Assembly (NCBI GenBank): GCA_963663375.1
Contig: OY760195.1
Location: 930,001-994,000, forward strand
Length of the DNA stretch: 64,000 bases
Reading direction: 5' to 3'
From: JAYREN01 sp963663375
Lineage (GTDB): Bacteria > Acidobacteriota > Holophagae > Holophagales > Holophagaceae
The translations under genes were made by a program, and so were the position numbers. A model generated the notes under the pieces. The model did no database searches and had not been told where the DNA came from. It was given only the letters and a program-made list of their open reading frames with translations. Positions 41,052 to 50,712 of the stretch are shown one piece after another (position 1 is the first letter of the stretch; the number at the start of each line of letters is the position of its first letter).

Positions 41052-44000
41052 CTACTTCGAGGTCTGCTGCTCCCAGGCCTCGCGGGTGAGACGGGGCAGA
41101 GCGGGCTGTCCGGCGGTCTGGAGGGCCTTGTCTAGGGGCTGCAGGTCCTTTTCCAGCAGGGCGGCGTAGCTCTTGCCTGCTTCTGCGATGTCCGTCTGGA
41201 GGGCGGCGACGCGGTCGGTCTGGGTCCTGCTAGGCCGACCACGCTCACTGTTGACGGCGGCGAAGACGCTGGCGAGGCGCTCACGTAGCCGTTCCTCGCC
41301 CGTGATGCCGACCTTTTCGCTGGTGGGGACGAGCTTGGCGCGTTCGGTATCCAGGGCGTCAGCGAAGGCCCGCAGCCGCTTCGCCAGGTCGGCGTCCTGC
41401 ACCTTGTCGGCGCTGGAGCGGGCGCCATCGCGCAGGCCGAGTAGCTGGTCCACGGTGAAGGCCATGTCCTCGATCATCCGGAACACGGTCATGGCGCACT
41501 GGTAGCGGGTTTCCCGATCGGTCTTTGTGAAGGGGTTGCCGGGATCAGGCGCCAGGGTGATGGCCTGGTCCACGACGGTCTGGTTCTTCGTGAGACGCAC
41601 AGTGTAGGTGCCTTCCGGAAGCCGCGGGCCCACGAAGCCGGCGTAGCTGATCTGCGTTCCCTTGGCCACCCGCGGCGCCTTGGCGGTGCCGTCCCAAACC
41701 AGGAAGTTCAGGCCGCGGCGCTTGCTTGCTGCCACGTTGCGGATGACCCGGCCCTGCGCATCCAGGACCTCGGCCTTGAACTCGCCCATGAGGTGGCGCT
41801 TCTTCTGCCAGTAGGCCACCACCACGCCGTTCACGGGTTCCTCTCCGCTGAACTCGCCGTCACCGTCCATCCACCCGTCGCCGCGGGCCTCCACCACCAC
41901 GCCCGGGCGGGTGGGGAGCAGGGCGAGGTCCTTCTCCAAAGCTTCTCCCACGAGGGCACGCAGGGGCGTGAGGTCGTCGATGATCCACAGGCCGCGGCCG
42001 TGGGTCGCCAGCACCAGGTCGTTCTCGCGGGGGTGGATGGCGAGGTCGCGCACGGGGACGCGGGGGAAGTTGCCGCCCTCGAAGCGCACCCAATGGGCCC
42101 CGGTGTCGAGGCTGAGGAAGAGGCCGTCCTCGGTGCCGAGATAGAGCAGCTCAGGGCGGACGGGATCCTGTTTCACCACATGGGCGAATCCGTTGATCTC
42201 GGGGGTGGCCAGGGCCTTCCAGGTCTGGCCGAAGTCCTCCGTGCGGTAGACGTAGGTCTTCATGTCCCCGGATGCGTGGCCGTCGAAAGTCGCGAAGGCC
42301 GTGCCTTCCGCGTGGCTGCTGGCCTCCACCCAGGAGACCCAGGTGCCCTTGGGAAGGCCCGGCACGCTTGGCGAGGTGTTCTGCCAGGTCTTGCCCCCGT
42401 CCCGGGTGATCTGAAGATTGCCGTCATCTGTGCCCACCCAGATCACCTGGGCGTTCTTCGGGCTCTCGCTCGTGGTGTAGATGGTGCAGTGGGTCTCGGC
42501 GCTGGAGTTGTCCACGGTGAGGCCGCCGGAGTCCTCCTGCTTCTGCTTCTTCTCGTCGTTGGTGGTGAGGTCCGGACTGATGCGCTCCCAGCTGTCGCCC
42601 TTGTCGCGGGTGCGGAACAGGTACTGGCATCCGGTGTAGAAGGCACCCTTCTCATTGGCGCTCGGCACGATGGGTGTGTTCCAGTTCCAGCGGTATTTGG
42701 CCTCACCGGCGGCCTCCTGGGGCTTCACCACCCGGCTGCTCAGGGTCCGCAGGTTGACCCGCACCATGTCGCCCCCCTGGCTTTCCGCGTAGGCGTAGTC
42801 GGGATCCGCGGGATCGGGCTGCACCCAGAAGCCGTCGCCGCCATGCAGGTTGCTCCAGTGTTTGTTACCCAGTTTGAGGGAGCTGAAGCCCATCCAGGAG
42901 CTGTTGTCCTGAAGGCCGCCGAAGACCCGGTAGGGGCGCTCCATGTCCAGAGCCACGTGGTAGTACTGCGCCACGGGCAGGTTGGCGTGCATGCGCCACG
43001 AGCCGCCCCGGTCGTTGCTCTCGAAGACACCGCCGTCGGTGCCCAGGAAGAGCTGCTCAGGGTTGGAGGGGTTGATCCACAGGGCGTGGTGGTCGGAGTG
43101 GGTGGAGCCCGCGATGGGGCTGAAGCTGCTGCCCCCGTCGTCGCTCACGGAAAGCTGCAGCCCGGGCTTGTAGACCCGCTTGGGATCCTTGGGATCGGGC
43201 ACCAGCAGGGCGAAGTAGAAGGGGCGGATGACGATATTGGCGCTGGAGTTGCCGCGGGTCCATGTCTCGCCGCCATCCTCGCTGCGGAACAGCCCGCCCT
43301 TCTGGGCTTCCACCACGGCGTAGACGGTCCTGGTCGCGCCGGGAGCGATGGCGATGGCGATGCGGCCCAGGTCGCCCTCGGGCAGGCCTCGCGTGGGATC
43401 TCCCGTGAGCTTCGTCCAGGTGTCGCCGCCATCGGTGCTCTTGTATAGGCCGCTGCCCTTGCCGCCGCTGGAGAAGCTCCACGACTGGCGCCGATGCTGC
43501 CACATGGCGGCGAAGAGCACCTTCGGGTTGGCCGGATCCATGGCGATGGACGCACAGCCCGTGTCGTTGTCCACGAACAAGATCTTCTGCCAGGTCTTGC
43601 CGCCATCCTTGGTGCGGTATACGCCGCGGTCGGGGCTGGCATTCCAGAGGGCGCCCTGGGCGGCGGCATAGGCGATATCGGGATTGGAGGGATGCACCTC
43701 GATGCCGACGATGCGCTCCGTCTCCTTCAGGCCCAGGTGGGTCCAGTTGTCCCCGCCGTCGGTGCTGCGGTAGACGCCGTCCCCGACGGAAACACTGTTG
43801 CGCACCCAGCTCTCCCCGGTCCCCACCCAGACGGTACTGGGGGTCTTCGGGTGCACCTTGATGGCGCCGATACACTGGTTGTGTTTGTCGAAGACTGGCT
43901 TGTACGTGGTGCCGCCGTTGGTGGTCTTCCATACGCCGCCGCTGGCGGCCCCGACGTAGAGCGTGACACGGCCCTTGTCGAGGTGGCCATCCATGGCGGA

Positions 44001-44150
44001 GATCCGTCCGCTCATCACGGCGGGGCCGATGTTGCGGGCGCGGAGGCCTTCCAGGGCATCCGCATCCAGGAGGGCTGGCTGGGGCACAGGCGCCTGGGCC
44101 ACGAGGACTGGAGCCAGGATGAGGGCTAGGGCGAGGTGGCTCAGGCGCAT
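41052..44150 (-). CDS. exported BNR/VPS10-type beta-propeller protein
   Basis: 1032 residues from the ATG after GAGGA; a GTG 12 bases upstream is an alternative. The signal peptide LALALILAPVLVAQ is clear. Residues 30-700 carry repeated BNR/Asp-box units, such as STDGGDNWTHL, TKDGGKTWQKI, SEDGGETWTRG and TRDGGKTWQNT, as in sortilin-like or xyloglucanase-like double propellers. The C-terminal 330 residues are a beta domain followed by helices. Such proteins are often named glycosyl hydrolases, but I see no clear catalytic acids. It lies 8 bases after a small exported protein gene, in the same operon. Confidence 0.88.
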   Translation of the reverse strand: MRLSHLALALILAPVLVAQAPVPQPALLDADALEGLRARNIGPAVMSGRISAMDGHLDKGRVTLYVGAASGGVWKTTNGGTTYKPVFDKHNQCIGAIKVHPKTPSTVWVGTGESWVRNSVSVGDGVYRSTDGGDNWTHLGLKETERIVGIEVHPSNPDIAYAAAQGALWNASPDRGVYRTKDGGKTWQKILFVDNDTGCASIAMDPANPKVLFAAMWQHRRQSWSFSSGGKGSGLYKSTDGGDTWTKLTGDPTRGLPEGDLGRIAIAIAPGATRTVYAVVEAQKGGLFRSEDGGETWTRGNSSANIVIRPFYFALLVPDPKDPKRVYKPGLQLSVSDDGGSSFSPIAGSTHSDHHALWINPSNPEQLFLGTDGGVFESNDRGGSWRMHANLPVAQYYHVALDMERPYRVFGGLQDNSSWMGFSSLKLGNKHWSNLHGGDGFWVQPDPADPDYAYAESQGGDMVRVNLRTLSSRVVKPQEAAGEAKYRWNWNTPIVPSANEKGAFYTGCQYLFRTRDKGDSWERISPDLTTNDEKKQKQEDSGGLTVDNSSAETHCTIYTTSESPKNAQVIWVGTDDGNLQITRDGGKTWQNTSPSVPGLPKGTWVSWVEASSHAEGTAFATFDGHASGDMKTYVYRTEDFGQTWKALATPEINGFAHVVKQDPVRPELLYLGTEDGLFLSLDTGAHWVRFEGGNFPRVPVRDLAIHPRENDLVLATHGRGLWIIDDLTPLRALVGEALEKDLALLPTRPGVVVEARGDGWMDGDGEFSGEEPVNGVVVAYWQKKRHLMGEFKAEVLDAQGRVIRNVAASKRRGLNFLVWDGTAKAPRVAKGTQISYAGFVGPRLPEGTYTVRLTKNQTVVDQAITLAPDPGNPFTKTDRETRYQCAMTVFRMIEDMAFTVDQLLGLRDGARSSADKVQDADLAKRLRAFADALDTERAKLVPTSEKVGITGEERLRERLASVFAAVNSERGRPSRTQTDRVAALQTDIAEAGKSYAALLEKDLQPLDKALQTAGQPALPRLTREAWEQQTSK

Positions 44151-44158
44151 GTCGGTCC

Positions 44159-44932
44159 TCACTTGGCCGCGGAGGCCTTGGCGGGTTCGGCGGGCTTGGC
44201 GGCGGGCTGCTTGAAGCGGGCGTCGTCGATGGCGGCGTTGAAGGTCACTTTCTCGATCACCATCTTCATGCGCGCGGGTGCCCCGGGGGCCTGGATCTCG
44301 ATGGTGTGGGCCATCAAGAGGCCGTCGACGGCCTTGTAGTCGGACATGAAGCTTTCCGCCGTCTGTTCCTGGTCCCGCACCTTGGTGGTGACCTTCTGCT
44401 TCACCTGCAGGAAGGTATCGGCATCGAGGTAGATGACGTAGATGTCACCGTTCTTGTGCATCAGCTTGAGCTTGTGGGCGGGGGCGCCTTCCACCGCTTC
44501 GGTGCCCTGGTATTCCACCTTGTGGCCCTTGGCCTTGTAGTCGAAGAGGGGGCCTTCCCAGTCGCGCTGCTGTTCAGCCTGCTTCATCTCCTCCGGAGTC
44601 ATGGGCTCCGGCTCGGGCTTGCCACCGCCGTAGCCGCCCATGGGGTTGATCTTCCAGCCCTTGGCGCCGTCCACCCCCTGGGTGATGGTCATGCCCTGGA
44701 TGCTGACATCGACCCGCATCTTGTCGGGGCGCTTGACCTCGACCTCGATGGGGATTTCCATGGGGCCGCCCTGCATCTTCATGGTCATGCGCACAGTCTT
44801 GACGGCCTTGAACTTCTCGATGCCGCCCATGGCCTGGTAGTGGTTGGCGATGAGCTGGTCGAGGGAGGGGGCGGGCGCCTGGGCCACAAGGGCGGGGGCG
44901 GCGAGGAGGGAGAGGGCAAGCAGTCGGTTCAT
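44159..44932 (-). CDS. exported LolA-like lipoprotein-carrier fold protein
   Basis: 257 residues from an ATG with GAGGT upstream. The signal peptide LLALSLLAAPALVAQ precedes DQLIANHYQAMGGIEKFKAV, a common opening of LolA/LolB-like beta-barrel-half proteins in Acidobacteria and Bacteroidota. A Gly/Glu/Pro loop (GGYGGGKPEPEP) interrupts the barrel, and the C-terminus is Ala/Lys/Pro rich. A periplasmic lipid- or lipoprotein-binding role is inferred. It is first in an operon with the BNR protein. Confidence 0.78.
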   Translation of the reverse strand: MNRLLALSLLAAPALVAQAPAPSLDQLIANHYQAMGGIEKFKAVKTVRMTMKMQGGPMEIPIEVEVKRPDKMRVDVSIQGMTITQGVDGAKGWKINPMGGYGGGKPEPEPMTPEEMKQAEQQRDWEGPLFDYKAKGHKVEYQGTEAVEGAPAHKLKLMHKNGDIYVIYLDADTFLQVKQKVTTKVRDQEQTAESFMSDYKAVDGLLMAHTIEIQAPGAPARMKMVIEKVTFNAAIDDARFKQPAAKPAEPAKASAAK

Positions 44933-45126
44933 GGATACCTCGAAAGAGAAGGCCATCCTGCCTCACTTTCGTGCGAGGGAGGGGAAAATGACGCGGGGAG
45001 GCTTCAGGGTTCCGGCGAATGGCCCCTGAAAGGGGATGAATGGAATGCGTCCATCAGCGCATGCCTCCCATGGGGCTCCTAGCCATGGCGCGATAGGACG
45101 GGTGGAGCCCGAAAAGGCTGGAGAGG

Positions 45127-45189
45127 GTGAAGCCCGTGACACCGGCGCTGAGGAGGCTCATCGAAGCATTGGGTCGGGAACAGGATTGA
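45127..45189 (+). pseudogene. remnant of a BshB1/LmbE-type deacetylase C-terminus
   Basis: The frame reads VKPVTPALRRLIEALGREQD then TGA, matching the bshB1 end (EKPVAPALMRLIAALGRGVD, stop) at 14 of 20 positions. Weaker nucleotide resemblance extends left to about 45058 (CATGGGGCTCCTAGCCATGG against the matching part of bshB1). No upstream domain remains. It looks like a deletion relic of a paralogue, in the gap before the response regulator. Confidence 0.6.
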
Positions 45190-45239
45190 TCCACACTCCG
45201 ACCCTATCGATCAGCCGGATGGGCCCCTAGACTTGACCC

Positions 45240-45920
45240 ATGAGCATCCTGATTATCGAAGACCAGCCCAAGACGGCACTTGAACTGCGCACGGGCCTGG
45301 AGCGCGGCGGTTTCGAGGCAGTGGTCGCCACCACGGGGGAGGAGGCCCTGATTCTCGCGACCCAGGGCGCCTTCGAGGCCCTGGTGGTGGATGTGATGCT
45401 GCCGGGCATCTCGGGGCTGGAAGTGGTGAAACGCCTGAGGGAAGGCGGCGCAAAGGTGCCCGTGCTATTCCTCTCCGCCCGGGGAGGGCTGGAGGATCGC
45501 CTTCTCGGCCTCGAGATCGGTGGCGATGACTACCTGGCCAAACCTTACAGCATCCTGGAGGTGGTGGCGAGGTTGCACATCCTCACCCGCCGGAACGCCC
45601 GGGAAAGTGAGAGCCGGGTGGAAGTGGCGGATCTGATCTGGGAGCCCGAGGCCCGGCGCATCACCCGCTCCGGTCAGCGCATCGATCTCGGCCCCAAGGA
45701 ATACGCCATCATGAGCCTGCTGCTCCAGCACCGGGGGAAGGTGGTGCCCCGCAGGCAACTGATCCAGGCGGTCTGGGGCCTGGAGGGCAGCGTGGACACC
45801 AATGCGGTGGATGTGCAGATCCTGCGGCTGCGACGGAAGGTGGATGAACCCTTCTCCATCAAGCTGATTCGCACCCTGAAAGGCGTGGGGCTGCTGCTGG
45901 ACGCCGATGACCACCGATAG
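45240..45920 (+). CDS. OmpR-family response regulator
   Basis: 226 residues. The receiver domain has the acidic pair IIEDQ, phosphoacceptor Asp51 (VVDVMLPG), Ser/Thr in FLSARG and the lysine in AKPYS. The DNA-binding winged helix (about 130-222) has LGPKEYAIMSLLLQHRGKVV and NAVDVQILRLRRKV. It overlaps the histidine kinase gene by 14 bases. A TGTCAT-N5-TGTCAT direct repeat before the downstream receptor gene is a good candidate binding site. CusR/heavy-metal regulators are the closest in layout. Confidence 0.93.
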   Translation: MSILIIEDQPKTALELRTGLERGGFEAVVATTGEEALILATQGAFEALVVDVMLPGISGLEVVKRLREGGAKVPVLFLSARGGLEDRLLGLEIGGDDYLAKPYSILEVVARLHILTRRNARESESRVEVADLIWEPEARRITRSGQRIDLGPKEYAIMSLLLQHRGKVVPRRQLIQAVWGLEGSVDTNAVDVQILRLRRKVDEPFSIKLIRTLKGVGLLLDADDHR

Positions 45921-47268
45921 GGGCAGCATCCTCTGGAAGCTCCAGGGGGGCTTCGCCCTGGCGGCAATCCTGCTGGCGATCGGCATGTCGATCTTCATGG
46001 ACAACGCCCTGCAGAGATCGCTGGAGGCGGAGGACGCCCAGGTAATTGATAGCCAAGCCAGGACCATCCTGGAGCAGCTTCGAGGCGGTGGCCCCCTGGA
46101 TTTCAGGGCCAAACCCCTCCTGGAGAAGGCCGAGTGGAGGCTCGTCGATAACGCAGGGAAGACCCTCCAGCAGAGCCTCGGCATGGCGGTACTCCCTTCC
46201 TTCACCTGGCCCCCTCCCGGCCGGAAAATCGAAGTGGAGCTTTCCGGCAGCGGCACGTACTCGCTCATGGCGCAAGCCGTGAAGCTCCCGTCCTCCCCTG
46301 GCTCCGCGCCCAAGGAGGGGGTGCTGCTCCTGGCCATGGACCGCACCCACGAGGAGGAGCTGGTGCGGGGCTTCCGGCGCACCCTGGCCTTCGGCGCGGC
46401 CACGGCCGCCCTCCTGGCCGCCCTGCTGGGACGCTGGATCGCGGCCTGGGGCCTCGCGCCCCTGCGGCTGATCGCGGGCCAGGCCGCCACCATCAACGAT
46501 CAGAATCTGGACCATCGCCTCGACGCGGCCCACTTCCCCTCGGAGCTTCAGGAGCTCGTGGCCACGCTGAACGGGGTCCTGGTGCGCCTGGAGGCCTCCT
46601 TCCACCGCCTGGAACACCTCGGGGCTGAGCTCGCCCACGAACTGCGAACCCCCCTCCAGAACCTGCGGAGCACCCTCGAGAATGCCCTCCTGTCCCAGGA
46701 GCCGCCGACTCCCGCCCTCCTGGGGGGCCTCCTGGAGGATTGCGACCGCCTGGGCGCCCTCATCGAGCAGATCCTGTTCCTGGCCCGCAGGGGGGACGGG
46801 CCCGGAGGGCTGGTCCGAGAGGAACTTTCCACCCTGGATCTGCTGGAGGAGACCCGCGCCTTTTTCGAGGCCGCTGCGGAGGAAGCCCGCGTTGCCATGG
46901 CACTCGACCCGGGCCCGGATCTGCCCCTCCGGGGCGATCGCCTGCTCCTGCTGCGCGCCCTGCACAACCTGGCCTCCAACGCCCTCAAGCACACTGCGGA
47001 AGGGGGACAGATTCGACTGGCTGCCAGCGCGGAGCCCGGCTGGGTGAATCTCTGGGTTCAGGACGACGGGCCTGGCATTCCCCCGGAATGGATTCCCCGC
47101 CTGGGCAACCCCTTCGTGCGCGGGCCCAATTCCGCCTCCCGAGAGGGGCTCGGGCTGGGCCTCGCCATCGTGCGTCGCGTGGCCCACATCCACGGGGGCG
47201 ACATGAGGATCCAGAGCGAAGCCGGCCACGGCACCCGAGTGTTGCTCCGTCTGCCGACCCAGGCCTGA
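45907..47268 (+). CDS. sensor histidine kinase
   Basis: 453 residues. Helix 1 (14-31) and helix 2 (158-178) frame a periplasmic sensor loop of about 125 residues. A HAMP segment follows, then HisKA with His244 in ELAHELRTPLQNL. The ATPase domain shows NLASNALKHT, DDGPGIP and GLGLGLAIVRRVA. It autophosphorylates and signals to the overlapping regulator. The layout matches CusS/heavy-metal sensor kinases, but metal ligands in the loop are not obvious. Confidence 0.93.
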   Translation: MTTDRGSILWKLQGGFALAAILLAIGMSIFMDNALQRSLEAEDAQVIDSQARTILEQLRGGGPLDFRAKPLLEKAEWRLVDNAGKTLQQSLGMAVLPSFTWPPPGRKIEVELSGSGTYSLMAQAVKLPSSPGSAPKEGVLLLAMDRTHEEELVRGFRRTLAFGAATAALLAALLGRWIAAWGLAPLRLIAGQAATINDQNLDHRLDAAHFPSELQELVATLNGVLVRLEASFHRLEHLGAELAHELRTPLQNLRSTLENALLSQEPPTPALLGGLLEDCDRLGALIEQILFLARRGDGPGGLVREELSTLDLLEETRAFFEAAAEEARVAMALDPGPDLPLRGDRLLLLRALHNLASNALKHTAEGGQIRLAASAEPGWVNLWVQDDGPGIPPEWIPRLGNPFVRGPNSASREGLGLGLAIVRRVAHIHGGDMRIQSEAGHGTRVLLRLPTQA

Positions 47269-47323
47269 ATTCGACGGCGAGAAGCGGAGGGGGAGAACGC
47301 GAAATCGGGCCTCATCAGTAAAA

Positions 47324-47340
47324 TGTCATGTTAATGTCAT
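47324..47340 (+). promoter_or_regulatory. TGTCAT-N5-TGTCAT direct repeat
   Basis: Two identical 6-mers start exactly 11 bases apart, the spacing bound by OmpR/PhoB-type dimers. They end 20 bases before the TonB-dependent receptor start and just ahead of its CGGGAG ribosome site, so regulation could be activation from a close promoter or blocking of it. Confidence 0.5.
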
Positions 47341-47360
47341 TTTGCTGAAACGGGAGTTCC

Positions 47361-50189
47361 ATGATGACGCGATCCACTCGATTGATTTCTCTCCTGGTGC
47401 TGGGCATGCCGGCACTCCTGGCCCAGGGTTCCCAGACGGCCCAGATCACGGGTCGGGTACTGATCCAGGGTCGCCCCCTGGCGGGGGCCATGGTTCGCCT
47501 GACCTCCTCCAGCCTGCAAGGCGCAAACGCCTTCGTCACGGATGAGCAGGGCCGTTTCACCGCGCGACTCCTGCCCCCAGGCCTCTACACCGTGGAGGTG
47601 GTGAAGGAGGGACACCAGAAACTGGTCTATCAGCAGCGCCTCGGATTGGGCCAGCACTGGTCGCCCTGTTTCAGGGTGGTCCCCACGGGATCCGCAGAGG
47701 TCCAGGTCCTGGCGGCTCGTCCCGAGGTGGACAAGACCGAAGTCCAGATCGCCAAGAACATCCGCATGGAGGAGATCAATGTCCTGGCTACCGAGCGAGG
47801 CGCCACCGACATCCTTCGACTGAGCCCCGGCGTGCTGGAGCATCCCAATGGCTTCCTGATTCGCGGTGGCCTGAGCACCAGCAATCTCTTCCTGGTGGAC
47901 GGCCAGAATGTCCAGGACAACATCGGCACCGTGAACGCGGGGCTCGGCTGCACGCTCATCGAGGATTCCATTGAGGAATACCAGATCCTTCGGGGCGCCA
48001 TCCCCGCCGAGTACGGAGGCATGGACGGCGGGGTGGTCAACACCGTGACCCGGTCCGGCGGCAATGAGTTCACGGCCATCTTCCGCATGGAGCTGAAGAA
48101 CGACGCCAAGGGCGCCCTGAAGCCCTTTGAAAATGCCGCCGACATCCCCGATGTCTGGCGCAAGGCTTCCTCTCTGGCCGTAGGCGGATATCTCATCAAG
48201 GACAGGCTATGGTTCTTCTGCACCGGCTACCACGAGGTCCGCTCGGATCGAGCGGCCATCGATGGGGATGCCCAACCCGGGACCGGAGGCCAAGGCACCA
48301 CGTACGCCAGCGCCTACCGAGAGAACCGCTTCCAGGGAAAGCTCACCTGGGCGCTCAGCCAGGATCACAGCCTGGTGCTGGCCATGAATCACGACAACCT
48401 CAACCAAGGCAACATGAACCCGGGGTTCGCCGCGGGTGAAATCCGGGCCCTGGAGCCCCTCCACTACGAAGATTCCTTCGCGAATCTGACGTGGCGGGCG
48501 GTCTGGACGGGCGGATTCGTCACGGAAGCCCGGGTGGGGCGGAAGCATCTCTTCCAGCGCATCGGAGGCGATCCTGGGCTGGGCACCCCCGTTCTGGATG
48601 AGAGCAGTCCTGCCGGGTATGTCTATCAGAATGGCCTGTTCAACGCCGCGGACGGCGGGGACACCCGAGACAATCAGACCGCCAACGTCAAGGCATCCCT
48701 GGTGTGGGAAGGGCTGGGCCCTCACCAAACGGATGCCGGGGTGGATTTCCTGAAGGAGACCAATCGAGCCCGAAGGGACGGCTCTCCCACGGGACGCATT
48801 GCCTATTCGATGTTTCCCACTGATTTCGACCTGGCCGACCGCAGAGCCCACCCCGATTTCATGGCCGTATTCCAGACGGGCGGCGGGGAGGCCTCCATCC
48901 AGTTCACCGGGCTCTACGCTCATGACCGCTGGAATCTGAATGACCATCTGGCCGTGCAGGCGGGCCTGCGCTGGGACCGCTACACGGCCCAGAACGAAGG
49001 TGGGGCGACCCTCGCCTCCAGCGCCTCCCTTTCACCTCGAGTGGGGATGAAATTCGATTTCTTCGCGGATGCGACCTGGGTGGCCGGGCTGAGCCTGGGA
49101 CGCTACACGGGAAGAGTCCCCGGCATGGCGCTGTTCAGTGTCACGAACCAGTACAACCCAACGGAGATCCATTACAGCGCCCTGGACCAGACTCAGCTGC
49201 TTTCCTTCGAAGCACTGGGAAATCCGGCGAACTACAGCGGCAGCGCCTCAAGCTACAGCTCACCCGCACTGACGCGCATCAATCCGGACCTGAAGGCGCC
49301 CCAGGTGGACGAACTCCAAGCCAGCCTGGCCTATTCCTACAAGTCCCCCTTGGGCGAGGGTTTTCTCCGCGCAACCATGGTCGAGAAATCCTGGCACCAC
49401 ATGGTGGACTGGCGCATCGGCAATGATGGCGCGAGTGTCGGGCCGGATGGTCAGACCTATGCCTTGAAATACTGGGACAACAGCTCCCTCGCGAAGCGCG
49501 CATACCGGGCCTTGGAGCTGGAGGGAGGACATTCCTGGAAATCCATCACCCTCAGCGGAAGCCTCACTTGGTCCAGCCTGAGGGGGAACTACCAGGGCGA
49601 AACCGCCGGGAATCCCGGGAGCGGCGAAGGCCTTCAGAATTTCAGCACCTATCAGGGACAGGCCCTGTACACCCCCGAGGCGCTCCATCCTTACGGCTAT
49701 CTCCCTGGCCACACTCCTCTGCGGATCCGCCTGCTGGGCAACTGGGTCACCAAGAACATCCTGGGCAAGGCTTCCCTCGGCCTGGTCTACCGATTCAACT
49801 CCGGCACCCACTTCGACGAAGTGCGCACCAACGAGGCTGCGGCCCTTTCCGCCGCCCTGCCCGCCCAGTTTGGTTCGACCTTCACGCAGTACCGGGACAA
49901 TGCCCGAGGGACGGGAGTGTTCAACAGCACCGCGCGTTTTGATCTCGCCATCAACCAGGATTTCGATGTGACCGTCATTCATGGTTGGCCCCTGAGCGCC
50001 TTCACCCGACTGCTGGTCGTCAACGTCTTCAATCACCAGCAGATCGAGACCTTCAACACCAACGTGGATCCCGCCGTGGGTTCGCTGAATGCACCCTGGA
50101 AGCGGGATGCGGATTATGGCCGCGCCCTTTCCCCGGACAATTTTGTGGAGCCTCGAGGCATTCAGATCCACATCGGTGTTAGGTTCTGA
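47361..50189 (+). CDS. TonB-dependent receptor with carboxypeptidase-regulatory-like N-domain
   Basis: 942 residues. The signal peptide LISLLVLGMPALLAQG precedes an Ig-like regulatory domain (about 27-105; ITGRVLIQGRPLAGAMVRLT, DEQGRFTARLLPPGLYTVEV). The plug (about 130-240) has LRLSPGVLE, FLIRGGLSTSN and FLVDGQNVQDN. The remaining residues form the outer-membrane barrel, ending in an aromatic residue (VRF), as expected for BAM recognition. It imports an unknown ligand with TonB energy. Position after the two-component pair suggests that system senses the ligand or a metal and controls the receptor. Confidence 0.93.
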   Translation: MMTRSTRLISLLVLGMPALLAQGSQTAQITGRVLIQGRPLAGAMVRLTSSSLQGANAFVTDEQGRFTARLLPPGLYTVEVVKEGHQKLVYQQRLGLGQHWSPCFRVVPTGSAEVQVLAARPEVDKTEVQIAKNIRMEEINVLATERGATDILRLSPGVLEHPNGFLIRGGLSTSNLFLVDGQNVQDNIGTVNAGLGCTLIEDSIEEYQILRGAIPAEYGGMDGGVVNTVTRSGGNEFTAIFRMELKNDAKGALKPFENAADIPDVWRKASSLAVGGYLIKDRLWFFCTGYHEVRSDRAAIDGDAQPGTGGQGTTYASAYRENRFQGKLTWALSQDHSLVLAMNHDNLNQGNMNPGFAAGEIRALEPLHYEDSFANLTWRAVWTGGFVTEARVGRKHLFQRIGGDPGLGTPVLDESSPAGYVYQNGLFNAADGGDTRDNQTANVKASLVWEGLGPHQTDAGVDFLKETNRARRDGSPTGRIAYSMFPTDFDLADRRAHPDFMAVFQTGGGEASIQFTGLYAHDRWNLNDHLAVQAGLRWDRYTAQNEGGATLASSASLSPRVGMKFDFFADATWVAGLSLGRYTGRVPGMALFSVTNQYNPTEIHYSALDQTQLLSFEALGNPANYSGSASSYSSPALTRINPDLKAPQVDELQASLAYSYKSPLGEGFLRATMVEKSWHHMVDWRIGNDGASVGPDGQTYALKYWDNSSLAKRAYRALELEGGHSWKSITLSGSLTWSSLRGNYQGETAGNPGSGEGLQNFSTYQGQALYTPEALHPYGYLPGHTPLRIRLLGNWVTKNILGKASLGLVYRFNSGTHFDEVRTNEAAALSAALPAQFGSTFTQYRDNARGTGVFNSTARFDLAINQDFDVTVIHGWPLSAFTRLLVVNVFNHQQIETFNTNVDPAVGSLNAPWKRDADYGRALSPDNFVEPRGIQIHIGVRF

Positions 50190-50193
50190 TTCC

Positions 50194-50652
50194 ATGAACG
50201 CCGCTCACATTCACCTGATGCTCTACCACCTTCCCATCGGGGGGCTGCTCACCGGAGTCGCCCTCCTGGTGGGAGGACGGCTTTCCGGAAACCAGGCCGT
50301 GCAGCGAGCGGCGCTGTGCGTCCTGGTGGCCTCTGGACTCCTGGCCCTGCCCGCGCACCTCACCGGGGATCCAGCCTCGGAGCTCGTCTCCAAGCTGCCG
50401 GGCATCCGCAAGGAACTCATCGAGGCCCACGAAGCCTGGGGACATTCCGCCCTAGGCGCCTGCCTGGCCACCGGCGCCTGCGCGGCCCTCGGTCTGTGGT
50501 TCAGTCGGTCCGGGCGTCTGCTCAATCGGGCCTGGTTCAGCGGCCTTCTCGCACTCGGGCTTCTGTCCATCGGAATCATTGGTGTCGCGGCCTGGCGAGG
50601 GGGCAACATCCATCACGCCGAGTTCAGCCGGGTTCCCGCGGAAAATAGCTGA
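50194..50652 (+). CDS. small four-helix membrane protein with conserved histidines
   Basis: 152 residues from an ATG 4 bases after the receptor stop. Hydrophobic stretches at 15-28, 38-55, 88-105 and 115-135. Histidines appear at both membrane faces (NAAHIHLMLYHLP at the start, AHEAWGHSA in the middle, GGNIHHAEF at the end), reminiscent of haem- or metal-binding small membrane proteins such as DUF2231. Co-transcription with the receptor suggests an inner-membrane step after uptake, for example reduction; this is inference. Confidence 0.78.
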   Translation: MNAAHIHLMLYHLPIGGLLTGVALLVGGRLSGNQAVQRAALCVLVASGLLALPAHLTGDPASELVSKLPGIRKELIEAHEAWGHSALGACLATGACAALGLWFSRSGRLLNRAWFSGLLALGLLSIGIIGVAAWRGGNIHHAEFSRVPAENS

Positions 50653-50712
50653 CGGCACCCATCGCGACCCGGCCCAGCTCAGGAATTCCGTTAGCCTGGA
50701 GCCGGAGGGCCG

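Noticed and set aside
41793..43448. Plus-strand open frame opposite the BNR protein
   Set aside because: Antisense shadow; the BNR repeats on the other strand explain the region.
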